Assembly: GCA_946479335.1 (NCBI GenBank)
Contig: CAMLFP010000181.1
Location: forward strand, 1-10,611
Source of the DNA: an uncultured Archangium sp.
Lineage (GTDB): Bacteria > Myxococcota > Myxococcia > Myxococcales > Myxococcaceae
Length of the DNA stretch: 10,611 nucleotides
Direction of reading: 5' to 3'
Part shown: piece by piece, positions 7,484 through 10,611 of the stretch
How the letters are laid out: each line of letters opens with the position of its first letter
How positions within the stretch are numbered: position 1 is the stretch's first letter
Notes under the pieces: model-generated
Told to the model about the DNA's origin: nothing
Database searches by the model: none
The model's input: the letters and a program-made list of their open reading frames with translations, nothing else
Position numbers and translations under genes: made by a program

Positions 7484-8128
7484 ATGCCGAAACTGCGCGT
7501 CCTCTCGATGTCGTACACGTTGGATGGCTTCACCGCCGGCGCGAATCAGCGCCTCGACAACCCGCTGGGCGACCACGGCGCGGAGATGATGGGCTGGTTC
7601 TTCCCCACCCGGTTCTTCCGGAAGATGCAGGGCCAGGAAGGCGGCGAGACCGGCGTCGACAACTCGATGGCCGAGAAGTCGTTCGAGAACATCGGCGCGT
7701 GGATTCTCGGGCGGAACATGTTCGGCCCGGTGCGCGGCGCGTGGCCGGATGAAGAGTGGAAGGGCTGGTGGGGCGAGGAGCCGCCGTACCACTGCGACAC
7801 GTATGTGCTGACACACCACGCGCGGAAGCCGCTGGTGATGAAGGGCGGCACCACCTTCCACTTCGTCACCGAGGGCATCGAGGCGGCGCTGGAGCGCGCG
7901 TTCAAGACGGCGAACGGCAAGGACGTACGGCTCGGCGGCGGCGCGTCGGTGGTGCGCCAGTACCTCCAGGCACGGTTGATCGATGACCTGCACCTCGCGG
8001 TGCGCCCGGTGCTGCTCGGCGCGGGCGAGTCGCTCTTCGGCGGCTTGAACCTCCGGGCGCTGGGCTACGAATGCGTGGAGCAGATCGCCGGCGAGCGCGC
8101 GACCCACGTCATCATCCACAAGAAGTGA
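7484..8128 (+). CDS. Dihydrofolate reductase family protein (RibD C-terminal domain)
   Basis: This 214-residue single-domain protein belongs to the RibD_C/DHFR-like reductase superfamily. Visible hallmarks are the N-terminal strand and loop LSMSYTLDGFTAG (7-19), the LGRNMFGP segment (75-82) that usually contacts the nucleotide phosphate, the YVLTHHARKPL strand (107-117), the GGGASVVRQYL glycine-rich helix start (151-161), and the LIDDLHLAVRPVLLGAGESLF segment (165-185). Relatives bind NAD(P)H and include YyaP/YwjB-type proteins of unknown substrate. It is not the bifunctional riboflavin enzyme, because the deaminase half is absent and no rib genes are nearby. The ATG lies 3 nt after the stop of the AgmX/PglI-type gene with no Shine-Dalgarno, so translation may be coupled. 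Its stop TGA is immediately followed by the stop of the convergent HAD gene, leaving no room for a terminator between them. Confidence 0.88.
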   Translation: MPKLRVLSMSYTLDGFTAGANQRLDNPLGDHGAEMMGWFFPTRFFRKMQGQEGGETGVDNSMAEKSFENIGAWILGRNMFGPVRGAWPDEEWKGWWGEEPPYHCDTYVLTHHARKPLVMKGGTTFHFVTEGIEAALERAFKTANGKDVRLGGGASVVRQYLQARLIDDLHLAVRPVLLGAGESLFGGLNLRALGYECVEQIAGERATHVIIHKK

Positions 8129-8782
8129 TCAGCGCAGCAGGTCGAGCAGCGCTTCCGGGCTCTTGATGATCACCTTCGCGCCGGCGTCGCGCAGCTCGAC
8201 CTCGTCGCGGAAGCCCCACAGCACGCCGACGCCCTGCATGCCGGCGTTCACCGCGGTCAGCATGTCGAACTTGGTGTCACCCACGAAGCCGATGCGCGCG
8301 GGCACGGTGTTCAACGCCAGCGCGAGTTCGAACGCCGCGGTCGGGTCGGGCTTGCGCGGCACGCCTTCACGCTCGCCGCGCACGTCGACGAACGGCACGC
8401 GCCCGAAGAGCTGCTTCACGAGGCGCTTGGTGAACTCGTCGCGCTTGTTCGACAGCACCGCCAGCTTGCGCCCGCGCTGCGCCGCGCCGAGCAACATCGC
8501 CTCGATGCCCTCGTACGGCACCGAGTGCTTGTCGTTGAGCGCCGAGTACCGCGCGCGGTACTCATCGAGCAGTCCGCGCAGGTTGTCGGTGGGCCCGCCA
8601 GCGCCCTTCACCGCGCGCTCCACGAGGAGCTCCGCGCCCTCGCCGACGAAGTACTTGTACGCGTCGATGGGGTGCGGCGGGAGCCCATGCGCCACCAGCA
8701 CCTCATTCATCGAGGTGCCGATGTCGGCGATGGAGTCAGCCAGCGTGCCGTCGAGATCGAAGATGAGTGCGTCGAGTCTCAC
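8129..8782 (-). CDS. HAD family hydrolase, phosphoglycolate phosphatase-like
   Basis: This 217-residue haloacid dehalogenase-type phosphatase shows all four motifs. Motif I is DLDGTLADS (9-17), with nucleophile Asp9 and acid/base Asp11. Motif II is LSNK (110-113). Motif III is Lys144 in RKPDP, and motif IV is GDTKFDM (168-174, Asp169 and Asp173 binding Mg2+). The helical stretch about 18-82 is a C1 cap, as in Gph and beta-phosphoglucomutase relatives. Family members are cytoplasmic Mg2+-dependent phosphomonoesterases. Length and cap fit phosphoglycolate phosphatase, but substrate cannot be assigned from motifs alone. The start is GTG at 8782, sharing GTGA with the stop of the upstream H1-like/DUF1801 gene. 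No other start fits before the motif I strand, so the two are probably one transcriptional unit with coupled translation. Confidence 0.9.
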   Translation of the reverse strand: MRLDALIFDLDGTLADSIADIGTSMNEVLVAHGLPPHPIDAYKYFVGEGAELLVERAVKGAGGPTDNLRGLLDEYRARYSALNDKHSVPYEGIEAMLLGAAQRGRKLAVLSNKRDEFTKRLVKQLFGRVPFVDVRGEREGVPRKPDPTAAFELALALNTVPARIGFVGDTKFDMLTAVNAGMQGVGVLWGFRDEVELRDAGAKVIIKSPEALLDLLR

Positions 8783-9387
8783 GGCGTCGCTTCACTCACA
8801 GCACCCGGCTCGCTCAGGTTGAGCAGCACGGCTTCACGAACCAGCTGACGCAGCACCGACTCACGCAGCTCCTCCGCGTCGGTCAGCTCGAACTCGCCAC
8901 CCGGGGCGCTGGAGCCAGACGGCAGCTCATTGGCCTTGAGGAAGCGCACCAGCACGCGGCGCTCCTCGGGCACGATGCGCGCGAAGATGCCGTTGGCGAA
9001 GTACGCGGGCGTGCCGTCGTCGAGCAGCTCCTGCGCCTCGGGCGCCGCGTCACGGAGGATGCTGCGCAGCGCGTTCACGATGGGCTGCACCGGCGGCGGG
9101 AGGCGCGTCACGAAGCCCTCGACCGTCACCTGCGCCAACGCCGACTGTACGCGCGGGTGCAGTTTCGCGGCGGAGGGCTTCTTCGGCGCGGTCTTCTTCG
9201 CGGCGATCTTCTTCGGCGCGGGCTTCTTCGCGGCAACCTTCTTCGGCGCCGGCTTCTTCGCGGCCGCCTTCTTCTTCGCGGGCGCGGCTTTCTTCTTCGG
9301 AGCCACCTTCTTCGCGACGACCTTCTTCTTCACCGCAGACTTCTTCGCCTTCGGCTTCGACTTCGCGCTCTTCTTTTTCGTGGCCAT
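8779..9387 (-). CDS. Histone-H1-like Lys/Ala/Pro-rich tail fused to a DUF1801 domain
   Basis: The protein has 202 residues. Residues 2-70 are low complexity, with about 31 Lys and no Asp or Glu, and end in three near-identical ten-residue units (AAAKKPAPKK, VAAKKPAPKK, IAAKKTAPKK; 41-70). Such tails occur in bacterial H1-like nucleoid proteins and probably bind DNA or RNA through charge. Residues about 85-188 look like a DUF1801 (YdhG-like) domain: a helix FVTRLPPPVQPIVNALRSIL, then DAAPEAQELLDDGTPAYF (113-130), beta strands VLVRFLK, and a C-terminal helix. The start ATG at 9387 is placed where the Lys-rich tail begins. The same frame remains open far upstream, but that part is antisense to the DsbA and pentapeptide genes. 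No Shine-Dalgarno is visible. It overlaps the HAD gene by 4 bp and diverges from the DsbA gene with 30 bp between starts. The role is inferred as nucleoid-associated; the DUF1801 function is not established. Confidence 0.82.
   Translation of the reverse strand: MATKKKSAKSKPKAKKSAVKKKVVAKKVAPKKKAAPAKKKAAAKKPAPKKVAAKKPAPKKIAAKKTAPKKPSAAKLHPRVQSALAQVTVEGFVTRLPPPVQPIVNALRSILRDAAPEAQELLDDGTPAYFANGIFARIVPEERRVLVRFLKANELPSGSSAPGGEFELTDAEELRESVLRQLVREAVLLNLSEPGAVSEATP
9178..9267 (-). repeat. Three 30-bp tandem repeats within the Lys-rich tail coding sequence
   Basis: Three consecutive imperfect 30-bp units encode the ten-residue units (A/V/I)AAKK(P/T)APKK. On the plus strand each unit begins CTTCTTCGGCGC and contains CTTCTTCGCGGC. 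The units differ mainly in the last few bases and at one or two internal positions. Related but irregular CTTCTT-rich sequence continues to about 9380. The units are in frame, so gain or loss by slippage would change tail length without breaking the gene. Confidence 0.85.
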
Positions 9388-9417
9388 GGGAGCCGGGGAC
9401 GCTACTTGTGACGGCCT
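9388..9417. promoter_or_regulatory. 30-bp divergent promoter region between H1-like/DUF1801 and DsbA genes
   Basis: Only 30 bp separate the two divergent start codons, so both promoters must overlap each other and possibly the coding sequences. A minus-strand TAGCGT (9404-9399) lies 11 nt before the ATG at 9387. A plus-strand TACTTG (9403-9408) lies 9 nt before the ATG at 9418. These would be back-to-back -10-like hexamers sharing the TA step at 9403-9404. Neither has a recognisable -35 or leaves room for a Shine-Dalgarno, which would suggest leaderless or near-leaderless mRNAs. The hexamer assignments are tentative; the short spacing itself is certain if both starts are right. Confidence 0.35.
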
Positions 9418-10023
9418 ATGAGTTCCATCTCGATCACGGTGTGGTCCGACTATGTATGTCCCTGGTGCTACATCGGCCTGGGCGAGCTCGACTCGGTCGC
9501 GAAGGACTACGACCTGAAGATCGACTGGCGGCCCTACATGCTGCGCCCCGACGCGCCCGAAGAGGGCTGGGAGCTGCCGGAGCGCTTCCGCGCGTCGCAC
9601 GACGACCCGAACTCGCCCATCAACCAGCGGGCGCAGGCGCTGGGCTTGCCGCTCAAGGCGCGCACCCGCATCCCCAACTCGCGGCGGGCGCACGAGTGCA
9701 CCGAGTTCGCGCGCAGCCAGGGCAAGGAGCAGGCCTTCCACGACTCGCTCATCACCCGGTACTGGAGCAACGCCGAAGATCTCCATGACTGGGCCGTGCT
9801 GGAGGCCGCCGCGAAAGACGCGGGCCTCGACGGCGCGCAGATGAAGGCGGAGGTCGAGGCCGGCAAGTGGAAGCAGGCGGTGGAAGACGGTGTCGCCGCG
9901 GCGCACGAGCTGGGCATCAACGCGGTGCCGACCTTCATCCTCGGCAACAAGTTCGCGGTGCAGGGCGCGCAGAGCGCTCAGGTGTTCCGCCAGGCGTTCG
10001 AGCGGCTGAAAAGCGGCCTGTGA
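9418..10023 (+). CDS. DsbA family oxidoreductase (FrnE-like thioredoxin fold)
   Basis: This 201-residue protein is cytoplasmic, since there is no signal peptide. The N-terminal strand ISITVWSDYVCPWCYIG holds the CPWC active site (Cys14, Cys17), and the cis-proline loop is AVPTF (Pro171). Between them lies a helical insertion (about 40-165), as in the DsbA/FrnE/2-hydroxychromene-2-carboxylate isomerase group. The CPWC redox pair argues for a thiol-disulfide oxidoreductase or polyketide-associated FrnE type rather than the isomerase, which usually lacks the second Cys. The C-terminal GINAVPTFILGNKFAVQGAQ segment (166-185) is very typical of the FrnE branch. The start at ATG 9418 leaves just enough residues for the first strand. 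No Shine-Dalgarno is seen. The gene is followed after 3 nt by the pentapeptide-repeat gene, so the two are likely co-transcribed. The physiological substrate is unknown. Confidence 0.92.
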   Translation: MSSISITVWSDYVCPWCYIGLGELDSVAKDYDLKIDWRPYMLRPDAPEEGWELPERFRASHDDPNSPINQRAQALGLPLKARTRIPNSRRAHECTEFARSQGKEQAFHDSLITRYWSNAEDLHDWAVLEAAAKDAGLDGAQMKAEVEAGKWKQAVEDGVAAAHELGINAVPTFILGNKFAVQGAQSAQVFRQAFERLKSGL

Positions 10024-10026
10024 GTC

Positions 10027-10611
10027 ATGACGTCTGTGTTCGCGGGCGCCGATGACTTCACGGAGCAGACCTTCACCGGGCTCTCGTTGAGTGGAGAAGT
10101 GTTCAGCGGGAAGCAGTTCTTCCGCTGCACGTTCGTGAACTGCGCGCTCCCGGAGAGCGTGTGGAAGCGCGCGCTGCTCGAAGACTGTTCGTTCCAGCAA
10201 TGCGACCTGACGCGCGCGGTGGTGACGCAACTGGGCCTGCGCGGCGTGCGCTTTACGGGGTGCAAGCTGATGGGCATCGACTTCTCCGGCGTGTCCACCA
10301 ACCCGGAGCTGTCCTTCGACGAGTGTCTGCTCCGCTACGCGTCGTTCACCCGGCTCTCGCTGCGGAAGACGCGGTTCCTCCGCTGTCAGGCGCGCGAGCT
10401 GAACCTCTTCGACTGCGACCTCACCGACGCGGAGTTCACCGGGAGCGATTTGACCGGCGCCAACCTCCGCGGCTGCACCTTGACGCGCACGGAGTTTCGC
10501 GGCGCGACCAACGTGTTCATCGACGCGGCGCTCAACAAGGTGAAGGACACGAAGGTGGCGACCGACGTCGCCGTGCGGCTGGCGGAGCACCTCGGCTTCG
10601 AGGTCGACTGA
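10027..10611 (+). CDS. Pentapeptide-repeat protein, Qnr/McbG-like
   Basis: The 194-residue protein is almost entirely pentapeptide repeats. Central Phe/Leu residues fall exactly every five positions from 11 to 86 (Phe11, Phe16, Leu21, Phe26, Phe31, Phe36 and so on, with Trp46 and Val66 as exceptions). They resume from 97 to 157 after a one-residue register break at GVSTNPELS (88-96). This should fold as a right-handed quadrilateral beta-helix of roughly seven coils with one bulge. Cys is frequent at repeat corners. The tail, about 162-194, ends RLAEHLGFEV and resembles the C-terminal dimerisation region of Qnr-type proteins, which mimic DNA and protect gyrase and topoisomerase IV from quinolones or microcin B17. 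That activity is not provable here: many chromosomal relatives have no known function. The start is 3 nt after the DsbA stop, with no Shine-Dalgarno, and the stop TGA is the last codon of the window. Confidence 0.9.
   Translation: MTSVFAGADDFTEQTFTGLSLSGEVFSGKQFFRCTFVNCALPESVWKRALLEDCSFQQCDLTRAVVTQLGLRGVRFTGCKLMGIDFSGVSTNPELSFDECLLRYASFTRLSLRKTRFLRCQARELNLFDCDLTDAEFTGSDLTGANLRGCTLTRTEFRGATNVFIDAALNKVKDTKVATDVAVRLAEHLGFEVD

Noticed and set aside
7361..8119. Minus-strand open frame of 252 codons opposite the RibD_C gene
   Set aside because: It mirrors the RibD_C coding sequence, is rich in Arg, Ala and His, and has no recognisable motif.
9388..10590. About 400-codon minus-strand extension in frame with the H1-like/DUF1801 gene
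   Set aside because: It is antisense to the well-supported DsbA and pentapeptide-repeat genes and has shadow-frame composition. The natural start is the ATG before the Lys-rich tail.
10027..10611. Naming the pentapeptide-repeat gene qnr
   Set aside because: Register and tail are Qnr-like, but the length and single bulge differ from Qnr, and many chromosomal pentapeptide proteins have no topoisomerase activity. A symbol would overstate the evidence.

Overview
The window is very G+C-rich, with dense coding on both strands and almost no spacer. Several traits point to a member of the Myxococcota, probably a myxobacterium: a lipoprotein linker made of DSG/PDAG/DDGG runs, a small AgmX/PglI-type C-terminal domain protein, and a lysine/alanine/proline-rich histone-H1-like tail. 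This is inferred from composition and protein style, not from a marker gene. No tRNA, rRNA, insertion sequence, CRISPR array, phage gene or origin is visible, and no stretch over 300 bases lacks a gene.

Left half (1-6958, all on the minus strand, so transcription runs right to left). The order is a CocE/X-Pro-type serine hydrolase lipoprotein (6958-4706), a 44-bp gap, a large membrane-anchored protein with two tandem SGNH/GDSL-type domains (4661-1971), a 4-bp GTGA overlap, an AlgI-like MBOAT O-acyltransferase (1974-559), a 101-bp gap, and the start of a lipoprotein that looks like a third SGNH hydrolase (457 to beyond the window edge). The MBOAT plus SGNH pair is the classic arrangement for moving an acyl group across the inner membrane and onto an extracytoplasmic glycan. 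The fused, duplicated SGNH partner and the extra SGNH-like lipoprotein are what make this copy unusual. The acceptor glycan cannot be read from the sequence.

Middle (6959-8128, plus strand). A 108-bp divergent spacer carries two short perfect palindromes. It is followed by a small secreted AgmX/PglI (TonB-C-like) protein and, 3 bp later, a RibD_C/dihydrofolate-reductase-family protein.

Right part (8129-9387, minus strand). A histone-H1-like tail fused to a DUF1801 domain overlaps by 4 bp a HAD phosphatase of the phosphoglycolate phosphatase type. The HAD stop codon directly abuts the stop of the convergent RibD_C gene.

Right end (9418-10611, plus strand). Only 30 bp separate the H1-like start codon from a divergent DsbA-family oxidoreductase. 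Three bases after that gene comes a pentapeptide-repeat protein with Qnr/McbG-like features, whose stop codon is the last codon of the window.

Many genes lack an obvious Shine-Dalgarno sequence, and two use GTG starts inside GTGA overlaps. No convincing rho-independent terminator was seen anywhere. The window is mostly ordinary core-type sequence; the most distinctive items are the tandem-SGNH acyltransferase module and the H1-tail/DUF1801 fusion.
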